A DNA stretch of 60,000 nt, taken from the NCBI GenBank assembly GCA_914767715.1, contig OU612066.1:33456283-33516282 (forward strand). Direction: 5' to 3'. The notes beneath the pieces are model-generated. The model saw only the letters and a program-made list of their open reading frames with translations. It did no database searches and was not told where the DNA came from. Position numbers and translations under genes: made by a program. This DNA is from Membranipora membranacea (Eukaryota; Bryozoa; Gymnolaemata; Cheilostomatida; Membraniporidae). Numbering within the stretch: the stretch's first letter is position 1; each line of letters starts with the position of its first letter. Shown piece after piece: positions 47,577 to 59,450 of this stretch.

Positions 47577-48924
47577 ATGGCTAAAATGCTAGCTCTCAGC
47601 TTGTTTGTCCTTGGGGCAGTTGTAACCGGCAGCAATGGTAAATTACCTTTTTGTATTTCTTACTTCGAGCTTCTCGTGTCTTTGAGGTGTCGATTCGAAT
47701 TAAATCATTGCGTTTAGCCATTTAGCATGTAGGAGGCTGAAATGAATTTATTTATCCCAAAAAAAAATCTTCCAAAATCGTTTTGGAGCGCCCCTAGAGA
47801 CTGTGTATTTTGATGTTACAGGATAGATTTTATTTTTATAAAAACGAATACATTGTCTATCGTTGCAGGTGCTTGTCCACTTGTGAACTATAAGTACAGT
47901 GGTACCCAGTTCAGTGATGCTTACGGCAGGTCATCTCATGCAGAGGTTCATCCAGACTTTGTTAAATACATGAATGACATGAACTCATACGCCTCTACAT
48001 GTGGAGTGCAGGTAAGGGATGATTTTAGATTTGATTTTGTTTTGATTGAAAGACTGCATCTCCTTCTGAAACTGATCTTTCAATCTTTGGAATATGACAA
48101 AATGGCCTATTTATGGTAGATACAATGATGTATAAATTGTGTACCAATGAGCAATACAGACACAATTTTATTGTAGATAAAAAAAGGTCACTATATGATT
48201 AAATAGGTCAGCATCATTGACCCAACAACATTCACAATCATAAGTATTACCAACTGCAACGGTTAGAAATAAAGGTGTTAGAAAAGATTGCAATGGTCAC
48301 AATAATTGAGACACTCGCATGTATAATTATTATTCAGATCAAGGTGACAAGCCATTTCAGAAGAGCTGCAGTAACAGGGAATCAGTGGAACGCTAGCAAG
48401 AGTTGTCACATGATCGGGCACGCAATCGACATGAATCTTCAGACAGTGAGTTACATTGTTTCCCACACATGTTAGTTGGTAATAATTGAGTTTGGCCAGA
48501 ACTCAACTGCTATCAACAATTTGAATTTCATTTGAGTTATTTTGCCATGGAGCCAAATGTGTTCTATTTAAATGTTATCTTAGTTTCATATCTGTGATTG
48601 CAAACCTTCCATAGAATTAAAAAATATTGTCATAATTAAATTGCAATCATGTAAAAAAGGGCTGAGAGATTTTACTACTACTAGTTACCAAGTACTTGAT
48701 TCATTTTTCAGTCTAAGGGATTCTGTAATGGCGACTGCCTGAATAAGTACTCTAGATACAGTGGCCCTGATTCTGCAATCAACTGTTTTCTGAAGAAGAT
48801 TCGATATGAACACCCAAAACTACACTGGGGTATCGACTTCAATGACCCAGTTCATATCGATGACAGGCTTTGCACCAACGGCGCCGCATGGGACAGAATA
48901 TTCGCCTCACTGTCTGGGTGTTAG
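47577..48924 (+). CDS. secreted M15-family zinc peptidase (VanY/CwlK-like)
   Basis: Four exons, 47577-47637, 47869-48011, 48338-48445 and 48712-48924, give about 174 residues with matching phases. The protein starts with a signal peptide (MAKMLALSLFVLGAVVTGSN), so it is exported. The catalytic signature S-C-H-M-I-G-H-A-I-D matches the M15 motif S-x-H-x-x-G-x-A-x-D (two zinc ligands). A later W-G-I-D-F-N-D-P-V-H-I supplies the third histidine, with an aspartate three residues before it as in M15C enzymes. Bacterial relatives cut peptidoglycan stem peptides. Several cysteines outside the core (CGVQ, FCNGDC, CFLKK, LCTNG, SGC) suggest disulfides suited to life outside the cell. A role against bacteria or in feeding is inference. 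Introns, signal peptide and surrounding animal genes argue against contamination. Confidence 0.85.
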
Positions 48925-49011
48925 AGCTTTCCACTATATTATGCGGGATTCAAAAACTTTTTTCTTGTTGATGAAAGTTTTTTGCCCACATTGTATGAAT
49001 ATGGAAATGGA

Positions 49012-49025
49012 AATAAACAAATAAA
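49012..49025 (+). terminator. paired polyadenylation signals of the M15 peptidase gene
   Basis: AATAAA at 49012-49017 and again at 49020-49025, about 90 bases after the stop codon. The spacing is normal for 3' end formation of a short animal mRNA. Confidence 0.65.
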
Positions 49026-49872
49026 GGGTACTGTGATGATTTTGGTATTGTTTTGACCTGTTCCAGTTTATTTTTTCTTATTTCTCAGTTACCTATTTGT
49101 CATGAAGACTTCACTGAGGGTGCAAACTTGTTCTAATAATGATTCCTCTTCCAATCAGATAAATGGAGTTTACAATTAGAAACAGAACTATAACCGATTG
49201 GGCTGTAGCTAATATTGCTGTATCAAGACAATGAACCCTTAGATTGTGGTGTTGGCAATGGGTCTTGACCTTCCAATATATTGTCCAGCTGTAATTCATT
49301 ATCAGTTATTATTACCGTATGCAGACCCATGCGAGAGATAAGATGGACTGACCTACCAGGGACCTAGCCTGGGTATGATATTAGGTGTCATTTTTGCTCA
49401 GCATAATTTTTGGATGTCTGAAAAGGGACTTGAATTTTCTCGTAGGTTTAACTCTTATCAATTGTCCAAGTCTTCCTGCTAGGCCATCTCTTTTTTCGGA
49501 GTTATCATTCCTTAAAATGTGGCATGACAACTTCTTTTGCTAAACAGTCCTGTTTGATTCATCAGTTATTTACTTTTAGGAAATAGGAAATGTTACACAG
49601 TCAAAACGTAGATTAGACAAAGTAATTAGACATGGACGCGGCATCTTAGTTTCCTTGTCATCAACAGAATTGATGGAGTTGAAAAAAAATTCAAATAAAA
49701 GAAACTGCATAGGATTTCTGTGTTTACATCAATACATACATACATACTATACAGAGCTGAACAACTCCATAGACGGAAGTCTCCGTGAAAGACTCGATTC
49801 CAATTGAGCAAACCTAGTGCATGTATATTTTTCAAAACTACAGCCCTAGGCCAGTAGGACATAACAGTTATG

Positions 49873-49966
49873 CCTATTGAGCTTTGAGTAGATATATTCT
49901 CCCCTATCTTCACAGAACAGGGCGGAGATAGGTTAGGATAATAATATGTTCTCAAAGCTCAATAGC
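49873..49966. repeat. small imperfect foldback
   Basis: Arms contain the perfect inverted pair TATTGAGCTTTGAG (49875-49888) and CTCAAAGCTCAATA (49951-49964), with a second inner pair CCTATCT/AGATAGG. It could be a MITE remnant; no target duplication was established. Confidence 0.65.
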
Positions 49967-50484
49967 CATATATATTATATCAATTTGTTCTGCTGATCAA
50001 GTCATAAATGACACATATGACCATGCATAATCAAATATCGTAATGCATCAGATGAATTTGTTAAAAACATTGTTTAAGAGGAGGGCAGTTCTATCAAAGG
50101 ATTGATAATCTTTAATAGGAAAAGGTTGGCATGGGTAATCTTCACTTGATAAAACTCTAGCTACAAACAGAAATATAAGAGCTGGAGATGTACATTTAGT
50201 TCATCAAGTTTGATCAGCGATAATGAAGTCTCGTGATCTTCCTCATCATGGAGCATTATTCTAGTACAATACTTTTGGTGTCTCTCCAGTCTCTATTTAC
50301 ACCTATCTGCAATATATGGATACCATCAAGGGGCAGCGTATGTAAGGACAGATAGAACCCATGCTCAGTAGAATAGAGCAAGGGCAAAAGGGTCAACACC
50401 TGATTGTTTTACCTTACAATAGCATGGGCTGACCATTTTGTCTTGTGAATGACATTATCAATGTGACTTTCAATTTAGGAAATC

Positions 50485-50735
50485 AGGAGTAGTCTAGTGG
50501 TTAGGGTGCGGGCTTGTGATCTTTGAGGTCCAGGTTCGATTCCCGACGCGGGCAGACATTTTTGACTTGGTACTGGCGCACCATTCATCCTAGCCAGGTC
50601 CTTTCAGAACGGGACTAAAAATACTGGATGTCCACTGTGTGTTTGCACACCCAATATGCAGTAAAAAGAACCCCTTCTGCCCCTTCGATATAAGAGTAGC
50701 CGGGTTTCCGGCGGGCATGGGTATATGGTGTGACA
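50485..50735 (+). mobile_element. tRNA-derived SINE, copy 2
   Basis: tRNA-like head AGTCTAGTGGTTAGGGTGCG followed by B-box GGTTCGATTCC (50533-50543). The body ends CTTCGATATAAGAGTAGCC..GGCGGGCATGGGTAT, matching the end of copy 1 (40920-41160). Confidence 0.82.
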
Positions 50736-51964
50736 TGAGTACTATGGGTCACAGTTCCTGTACTCAAGAGAGTTTAACTCTTTCCGCTTCAAAGATGGTG
50801 ATTGGGATGCTGATGAAAAGGCCCATCCAGTAACGTCACCTCAGGTTATTGAGACAGATTCTGTTCCGCTTACAACAGATAAATGTAAGGTCAGCTCGCA
50901 TGTTTACTGATGTCAGAAGTTTTGAGATTTATAACTTTTTTTGTTCAAGTTTTGGAATCCTGACAAGGTCTGTTAAGAATAAAAATGCCTTGTGTGAAAA
51001 AAATCCACAGTCCAACCGACTATATACAGCACGCATATTTATGTCATAATTGTTGTGTGTCTCTGAAGCTCTGCTTCTTATAATGAGAAGCAGTTGATAA
51101 AATCTGATCCCTTTATCTCTATCAAACTAGGATTCTTAGTGGAATGTTCATCATTGTAATTTCAAACTTAATATTCACAGATGTTCAAAAGTCGCTGGCT
51201 GTACAAATGCCGAAACTCATCAACAAGCAGACTTAGATACAATATATGATGCTATACCAAAGGGAGTTACACAAAGTGGAGTGTAGATTGCAAAGACAAC
51301 CTTCGCGCTCTTGTGCAATAGGTATGCTTCAAACTGTATAACATGTACATCCTTAATCTGGCACACCAAAGCGCAAATAAATATAATAAGAATAACCTTA
51401 CATAGTTTCTTAAAGCACTTATAATCTTCTGTATGTTTATAATGTCACAGCACAATTCACATTCAAGAACACTTGCAGTGTATTTAGACTTTAATTATGA
51501 GAATCAGCGATTAAAAATGAAGTGAAATGTTAAACTTGAAGCCTACCCAATGACCGATCCATGTTATAGTCAGGCAGTTACTTATGACTAAGTTCTGTCA
51601 GATCTGCATGGTAAGAAGAACCAATCCTCTACCGGCAGGAGGGCTATTATGGCAAGTTTAGGTTTTCTTTTCCTTAGTTTAACTGCTTACCTACCCATGA
51701 GTATACCCCTTTTAGAGCAACAATTGAAATTTTCTATGTGTGCTTCCTGATATATCAGTTGTGACCGAATACTGCAAAATCTCCTTTATATCTTTTACTT
51801 TTGAACAAGATCAAAATGTGTCTCAACCTTCTTCTGTTGTAAGGGTGAATTTGGCCGAACAATATGACCAATTTGGCCGAAATGGCTGATTTAGCCGAGG
51901 TTGAGCATGGCTGGTCTAGAGTATGTTATCTCTCCTGTCACGAATTCACATTTAAATGATGATC

Positions 51965-52425
51965 CATAATAATAATAATAATATAATAATAATAATAATA
52001 ATAATATAATAATAATATTTGCTGTCCGTCTAGTTAGACGATGACTGCACCGAGGTGCGGCATAGGAAGAGGTTTATAGTGATTACTAAGTTTCCGAGTC
52101 GTTAGTGCCACTTTTCAACCACTGACAACTTTAACCCAGCGTGAAGCATAGCGCTACAAGGCCGGAGCTGCAGTGGTTGATGACAGCATCCTCCTGTATA
52201 GAGCTATACCATACAGGAGGGTTCTTTAATCTGGGATGCACGATGGTGTTATACATACAGAAGACCTCCATTAGTTATAGTCCTGATCCGAAGGGACTGT
52301 GTGATCAGTCAAAGTCGAAACGACTTTCGGTCCCGGACGGGGTTTCAACCCAAAACCGGCTGGTCAAGTGGCAGACACGCTAACCACTGCCACTGCGCCA
52401 AACTGACTGACTGACTGACTGACTG
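51965..52425 (-). mobile_element. full-length-looking tRNA-derived SINE, copy 3
   Basis: On the minus strand it starts next to a (CAGT)n run at 52403-52424, has a tRNA-like head (GCGCAGTGGCAGTGGTTAGC, then GGGTTGAAACCCC), shares CACAGTCCCTTCGGATCAGG with copy 1, and ends in an (ATT)n tail at about 51968-52018. The simple tail is what a LINE-mobilised SINE leaves behind. Confidence 0.82.
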
Positions 52426-53615
52426 ATCCACTTACAGTATAACAGTAAGCCTAGCCTGGACTTACCTAGGACAGTTACATGGCTACTCTACTTACACTAG
52501 AAATGATCAAAAAACAGTATTGGACAACGTTAGCGTAGTCAAAGATATTTTAGTGTAAACCCGTAACAGGGGAGATAACATGCTCTAGACCCTTCTAGAC
52601 CCTGGATTTTTCGCATTTTAAATTAGGTTACATCATTCAATATAGTCCATGTGCTAAAAATTTACTTGTTTTGTTCATTGCAATACCAAAGCTTTGATAT
52701 GAACAGTGGTTGTTCTTTGCTTTCCTAAATACTTTAATGCATTGTTTAATGAAATCAAGACTGATGATGGAATTTGCAATTTTTCAGGTGAATTGTTATG
52801 TATCAGCACGGCTCACTAGTCTGTAGCATTGGACCACAAGTTGATTAGCTTTCCAACGATATATAAAAAATGTCAAAATCGGACAACGCTGGTATCATAT
52901 TGGTATATTGAAAAGCAGTAAACTACTATTGAAACTTAACTCACAATTACACAAAACAAAACAAATCAATACACACTATAAATCCATTGCTCAAAAGCAT
53001 CATGCAAACAAAAATGCTGTTTGGATTGTTAGTGTATTCAATGGGTTAAAGAAACGAAACTTACGCAAACTGTCTTGATAAGTATTAACATAAAACTCAC
53101 TTCCCTTTTCAACTCTGATCGACGCACAAGTGCAGTAGCAAGGTAAGTGAAATGTGAAAGGCATTCATACATATCAAATAACATGAACTTGAGCTTGTTC
53201 AACAGTGTTAGGTGGTGATATCGATTCCCTTGTCTCCTAGCTCATAAGGTAGCTTAGCTATTTCTACTCCACAAAACTTTTTAAACTGGTGATCTGGTGA
53301 TTAGCAGGTGGTTGTAGCTCGAGCTCTTTAACAATTTTTATCGCACTTCAGAAATCCAGATAGGAGTCAAAGGTGGATCAGTTGTGGAAGCTTTGAGAAA
53401 ATACAGTGTTATGCGCCCCGGATTCGACTTGATGCATTTGTGGAATTCATACTATTTGATTATTGCATCTCAGATATGCAATGACCAACTCTTGGCTATG
53501 ACTCAATCACCTTAAACAGATATCAACATGGGGTGTGATTCCACCGGGCTGGAATGGCTGAACATATATTATTTACACTCATGTATAAGTTTATGCAATG
53601 TTTTACAACAGAACT

Positions 53616-56600
53616 ATGGCCCTTTCTAAGCCTGTTATGATGTCTGGTGATATAGTGAAGGAGTTGGAGTGTATTGTCTGTATGGAACAGGTACAGCTCC
53701 GTCTGATAACATGTGGGCACCGGTGCTGTCAAGATTGTATCGGTGAGCAGTAATGTATTAATCACCCACCAACAGGTGATCTCGTGGATTTGGCTGCTTC
53801 CTTCTAGTTAGGCCAATATAAGTAGTTAACCCATAAAAAAACAGGGGATTCCTAAATTGCAGTTATGGTCTTCAAAAGGCTTCATAGATAATCTTAAATG
53901 AGTAGATGAAGTGTCAAAAAATACTTCATCTACTCATAGATAAGGTGTCAAAGAGGATAAGGTGTCAAAAAATACTAACTTACTTAAGCTATGCAGACCC
54001 TACTTGACCACGCATTCTGCTAAACAATTTTATTTTCAATTTATTCACTGTTATCTCATTTATGGTATCCATATATATTACAACTTATGTGCATCAAATA
54101 TCACAAACCCTATTTTCACTCAGCAAAAAAGAGCCTTGAGAATTGTGGCCAATGTTCAACATATACCTTTTTATTTGTCACCTACTAATGACCTATGTAC
54201 ATCACTTAAAATTTTACCCCTTCCAATACTGAGCAATTATTTTACTTGCATTACTGGATTTAAGGCTCTGAATAATTTATCACCTCCATACATCTCTGAT
54301 TTTTTTGTTACCACACCACACCGATTTCCAAGAAGAGATACACACTTACTTAAACCTCCATTAGACAACTTAAACCACAAAATAGCAACAAACTTTAATA
54401 TTTTACCCTCTTCATTGAGAAGCACTCTTACTTTGAATATGTTTAAGAAAAGGCTAATGCAACATTTTTTCAGTTTATTGGCATAGTCTTATATTTTTTG
54501 TTGAATCTTTGTTTGTATCATTTTTCTTTTTTGCCATTTATGTCACATCATGAAAAACATTTGAAATAATGAATTGTTGCTGACAATAAAAGTATATATA
54601 TATAAGTGTAGTGAGCTTATCACATCAAGGGTTGCCTCTGTCTGCAAATTGTGAAGTGTCTAATACATACTTTTCTTCACTTACCATACCCTTCTTTGTA
54701 AACACATACTCAGTTGGATGGCATCTCGAGTAGCCTTAACACACAGCCAGCCAGCCCTTAAAAGCGTTCGGGATGGCGATCGCGGCCGTAGGCGGTCGTT
54801 AAGGGGGTGGGTGGGAAGCTAGGAAACTCTGTTTTTTGCAATTTATTACTTTTTTAACTTTAGCACCTGTTTACAGCACTTTTGCCTCATCTCACAGAGT
54901 TCTAACCCTGTTTTTCAGATTCCTCATACCTTAAAACATACATGTAAGTTGTCACATCAATAAAATATCATAAATTTGCAGACTTATTAATGGTTGTCTT
55001 CTCCTATGTCTGGACATTCTCAGACACGGCACTTTTCGGAGACTGCGAGCTTGTTTAAAATGAATAAGACTCGTTATATGTTATTAGGAGTTATCGTTTC
55101 GGTCAGATTTTATTCTCATGGGAAGACAACTATGTAATTAGCATGGGAAAATGTAGGGAAAAAAGAAGACAATCTTATATCACAACATATAACATAGCCT
55201 AAGGACCATTTCTACCGAGCCTTAATTTACATAAATCATTTTCGAGTCTCCGAAAAGTGCTGTGTCTGAGAATGCCCAGACATAGGAGAAGACAACCATT
55301 AATAAGTCTGCACATTTATGTTATTTTATTGGTGTGACAACATAGATGTATGTTTTGACTTTGAGGTATGAGGAATCTGAAAAACAGGGTTAGAACTCTG
55401 TGAGATGAGGCAAAAGTGCTGTAAACAGGTGCTAAAGTTAAAAAAGTGATAAATTGCAAAATACGGAGTTTCTTAGCTTGCCACCCACCCCCTTAACGAC
55501 CGCCTACGGCCGGGATTGCCATCCCGAACGCTTTTAAGGGCTGGCTGTGCCTTAACATAGAAGCACCACTTTTCCTGGCTGTTGATGCCAGCTATGTAAC
55601 CGTCATGCAGTTCGTTTTGTGGCAAGCCAAACTCGAGCAAAGATCAATTCATTTGCTTTGCAAAGGACACCATCAATAGATGCATTACCACCAAAGCACT
55701 AAGATTGGTCGCCACCAAGTGTGGGTCTTAAAATTTGATAAACTGCCATTTGGGCCCTATCAGTCTTCCACGGCACATGTGAACATCCAAATAAACTCCC
55801 CCAGAAGTAGCGATAGCAAGCGCCGAAAACTCTGAGAGTCTTGCAGTTTAAGTGTTCTCTCTTTGACTGAAGTAAAATATGAAATTGAATGTATTTGGAA
55901 CTGTAGAATAACTTGATTGAAGTTGATTGATAACTGGTATGTGTCAAGCCTTCATCAAGCTTGCAAGGACAACTCCTTTAGTTTTTCTGCTCATTGTTTA
56001 GAGAATAGTTATTCCGACAAAAAAATTATTCTCCTTTCTTAATTTCTTCTCATGCATGATCAAAGAAACTCAATTTTTACAGACAACCTAGTAGAGGATA
56101 GTAAGCTGAATTGCCCGTACTGTAGACGATTGGTACAAATACCAGCGGAAGGATTTCCTGTATGTAGACTGACAGAATATCTGAGGGACCAACTGGCTAT
56201 TAGCTCCACTGCAGATACTCAAACTCGTGAAAAAAGTGCTGGATCCAGAGGTGGGATGTAAGAACGTTGAGGCTAAACCTTTTTCATTGCCTTGAATATA
56301 TCTGTGAACAATGGTTTTGCACGTCCATCATCAAACAAGACTTGGATAGGGTTATGAAGAACGTGGGAGAAACTAATTTGAGAGTGATTGAGAATTGTGA
56401 TTATTTCTCATTACGAATATCAGCCCTTGTGATTCTGAATGTATAGTATAAATCTCCGAGTATATAAAGTAAGACTTACCTATCTTCATTATATATCATT
56501 TCTATTACTATTATTATGTTATTGAGGACAGGCTAGTGGAATCAACAAAATTTCTATCAATATAAACTAGGCATCAGCTAAGAATTGTGTGATACTCTTT

Positions 56601-58950
56601 CAATATACTTGTCAAGGGTGTCTCAGCAATTGATATCTATGTCTTATGGATTTCAGTTTGAGAGTTGCCTTTCATGAAGGAAGACAACCCAATCCCAACT
56701 CAGACAATGAGGTAGCATACCTCATACTATTCTGTTAAAATCTAGCCCTTGGAGACAACATTGCAGCTGAATTTCACTTACCTTTATAATCTCAATCTTT
56801 GACAGATGGTGCTAGCTGCGGCAGAGAAGACTGTGACAGAGAAGTAGATGTGCGGTGTGGTGCCTGCTGGCAATACTTCTGTTATCGGCAAGCTAATATT
56901 ACCTGATTCGCAGTGGAGAGTTCAAACTATTAAGTTTATATAGAGCAAACAAATACCCAATGAGATCAGTTGAATTAGATTATCACTCCAACACTTATTA
57001 TTTATGAGTTGCTTGTAGTTGAAGGCAGTGTAATCCGTTTTTGCTCATGTTTCCAGCAAACTCCTCGGGCATGTCCCAGGCAACACCAATAGTAGCTGAG
57101 AACTTCAAATGCAGATGGTGACTGAAAATTATTACCAAACAAAGCTGTTTATTAAACCAAGATATATAGTATACACATGGGTGGTATAAATAGACATGAT
57201 GCATCAAATTGATTGCCAGAGAGATTTATGTTTTAAAAAGGCAACACGCATTTCAATCCGATAGAGGTTGAATGAGATGGCGAAGAAATGGAATTTAAGA
57301 TGGAGGTGCTGAATAATTAAGCCTTCTAATGATCGCTCAAGGGATAATGTTATGACCATAGCACCCATGAGTGTGCAATGACCTTTGGCCATGTTGGATT
57401 TTGTAACGGGCTATATATGTGACATATGCAACCCCTAGGTAGCGATTGTGCTATCACCATTTGAAAAAAAATGTTAATACTATTTTCACTCATGGACAAC
57501 CAATGCAATACAGAATCTAAGGGATCTAGGAACGAATTTGTCTGAACTACAGACAAATCAAAGAAATTAGTGCACCAAGTTGCCTAGGAGTTTGCTATCA
57601 ACTTCAGCAATAACACAGATGTACACTGCCTACAAGCAACTTTTGATATGAATTGTGGACATGGACCATGACTTATGCGATGTATGTATTATTTGTGTTG
57701 CATTCCAGTTTCAGATTTTACAAAAATGATTTTCATAAATAGTCAACTAATATAATATGATCTTATCAGTTCTAGTAATATAATGCTATGTCATTTGTGA
57801 TAGAGATTTTACATTGTTATTTTATAGCTGTGGCCAGAGATCAACCTGTACTACCAATGGCCCGAAACATGAGCCAGATGACTTGAGTATTGTTAAAGAA
57901 CAAGCAGAGGATAAACTAAAAAGATGGGTGGTCCAAATGAATGGAAAAGTATGTTATGTTGCTCTGTCAGTTCTCTAGCACTTAGAACATTGAACCTGAT
58001 TTGGCGTAAGCTTTAGACCAAGTTGTATGTAATATTTACCTTACCTTACCTATAAAAAGCTTAAGATTTAGTTTATTAGTTATTTATTATTTGCTTTAAT
58101 TTTTACAGCACCTTGTCCTCATCATCCCATGAAGAGATTTTTAGGGGCTCCTAACATGCATGTGTAACCTGGGCCTGCTGTATCGGTGGCCGGGGTGGAC
58201 AGCCTTGGTAAATGTGTCAAGGTCACGGCACAGGCCTTTCTATCATTATCATAAATTCGGATTTACGATAAAGAGCTAACTAACACAAATACCTTTGTCA
58301 ATTGTACCAATGAGTAATCCTTGGTTTGACTTCATGGTTCTCCTTTTTATTCCATGTGATTCTCTGTTCATTTGGCATGCCATAGACTAGACTAGACATA
58401 GACTCCTACTTACTCAGGCTTAGCTAGTAGAAACGTGCTGGAGTGAAGTAGATTTATTCTAAATTCAGCATTGTGATCAATAGACATTGATAAATACACA
58501 TCAACAAATAGACATCAACTGAGACCATTATACCATGTAATAAAATCGGACAACGAACTCACAAATAGTGCAATTTATTTTTGGGTTGTCCTCAAAATGC
58601 TGTTCCCTCACCCACCCACCCACCCCGACAGTCTGTTCAGGCTAATGCATAGGGTTTAATATTCTGATCAAATTTCCAGTGCCAACTATGGTTTGATGAA
58701 GAATTTGAGGGTATATATTATGAGGAACACAATATGGTTTGAACTTCATTGTAAATCAAACCCAGCTATTGACATCACTTTTCAAATGCCATCAAAAAAT
58801 GGTTGCCTTTCACATAGGTCGAATCTATAAAAGACTCAATAAAGCAATCACAGAGGGAGCTAGACGATAGCATGTCCATGCTGAAAGTTTCTGAATTCAT
58901 TAAAGGGGAGTCTGACGATGTATCAAAGATATCTCTCATTGAGCAAATCT
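53616..58950 (+). CDS. TRIM-type RING/B-box/coiled-coil protein (5' part)
   Basis: Exons 53616-53742, 56083-56250, 56806-56887, 57828-57948 and 58818-58950. Residues 19-55 form a full C3HC4 RING: CIVC, CGHRCCQDC, CPYC, with all eight ligands. Exons 3 and 4 give a B-box-like ladder, C-x4-C-x7-C-x2-C-x4-C-x2-C-x5-C-x6-H. A charged helical stretch follows (DLSIVKEQAEDKLKRWVVQM, then SIKQSQRELDDSMSMLKVSE), likely the coiled coil. RING to B-box to coiled coil is the TRIM order; such proteins are ubiquitin ligases. The junction from exon 3 to 4 works only with a GC donor (CG|GCAAGC). The last exon ends in phase 1, so the gene continues beyond the window. Intron 1 holds a LINE fragment and a foldback element. 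Confidence 0.78.
53898..53937. repeat. 15-bp perfect hairpin beside the LINE fragment
   Basis: ATGAGTAGATGAAGT at 53898-53912 and its reverse complement at 53923-53937, with a 10-base loop (GTCAAAAAAT). The loop motif returns at 53963-53972, near the start of the LINE fragment. Confidence 0.85.
53950..54603 (+). mobile_element. 5'-truncated non-LTR retrotransposon (reverse transcriptase C-terminus)
   Basis: One open frame of about 170 codons (53962-54486) matches the C-terminal end of jockey/CR1-type LINE reverse transcriptases: QKRALRIVANVQHIPF, LKILPLPILSNYF, FKALNNLSPPYISDF, LPSSLRSTLTLNMFKKRLM. It is followed by AATAAAAG and a short TA-rich tail (about 54583-54603). It is strongly 5'-truncated, with the frame still intact, which suggests recent insertion. 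It lies in sense orientation in intron 1 of the TRIM-type gene. Confidence 0.78.
54742..55549. mobile_element. 808-bp foldback element with long terminal inverted repeats and 8-bp target duplication
   Basis: Arms of about 350 bp are inverted copies, beginning CACAGCCAGCC and ending GGCTGGCTGTG, with inner matches such as AACGCTTTTAAGGGCTGGC and TGAGGCAAAAGTGCTGTAAA. It is flanked by direct repeats CCTTAACA at 54734-54741 and 55550-55557. It has no coding capacity. It is a non-autonomous, hAT-like (by duplication length) foldback in TRIM intron 1, where a transcript would fold into a long double-stranded stem. Confidence 0.88.
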
Positions 58951-59269
58951 GTGAGTATAACCCTTGGCCATGGCCAAGTATGTAATGCTATGATGTCAGC
59001 TGAACCATATTACAATCTCACATGAAGCCAAGGTTAGCATATAAACTTAAAGACTTAGTTTGAGGCTGCTATTTTGTATCACATCTTATTCTCCATATTT
59101 TATTCTATCATGTGAGCGAATTCCACTTTAGAATCAGAATATTGAGGAAGTTATGGCCTCTCAAACTTCCAAGGGGACGGCGGTCTATCGGCAGTAAGAA
59201 TCAGCGGGCAATCCCCTTTGGTACACCACAACCGTCATAATTATTATGAGTTATTACACTAATAATCAC

Positions 59270-59450
59270 ACAAATAAGATGATGATCAAAATCCAGACCT
59301 ACGCTGGTCTCGAACCCAGGTCCAAATGGCCATGCAGGCAACGCCGCTACGGCTGAGCTATATTGTCTACAGGCTCACTTGGTATGAGGACCCAGGTTCG
59401 AGTCCCATCCAGGTTTGAATTTTGATCATCATCTTATCTGTGTGATTGCT
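59270..59450. mobile_element. two tRNA-like SINE heads in inverted arrangement
   Basis: On the minus strand, TAGCTCAGCCGTAGCGGCGT then GGGTTCGAGACCAGCG is a tRNA-like head. A second B-box-like segment (CCCAGGTTCGAGTCCCA) lies on the plus strand about 50 bases to the right. The flanks are inverted copies of each other (AAGATGATGATCAAAAT at 59277-59293 and ATTTTGATCATCATCTT at 59419-59435). Confidence 0.65.

Larger units (their letters stand above)
49026..53615. other. intergenic stretch between the M15 peptidase and TRIM-type genes
   Basis: Holds a small foldback (49873-49966) and two SINE copies (50485-50735 and 51965-52425). No exon with coding character and splice borders was recognised outside these. 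The promoter of the TRIM-type gene should lie at its right end. Confidence 0.5.

Noticed and set aside
52141-52383. 80-codon plus-strand open frame
   Set aside because: Lies wholly inside the antisense strand of a SINE.
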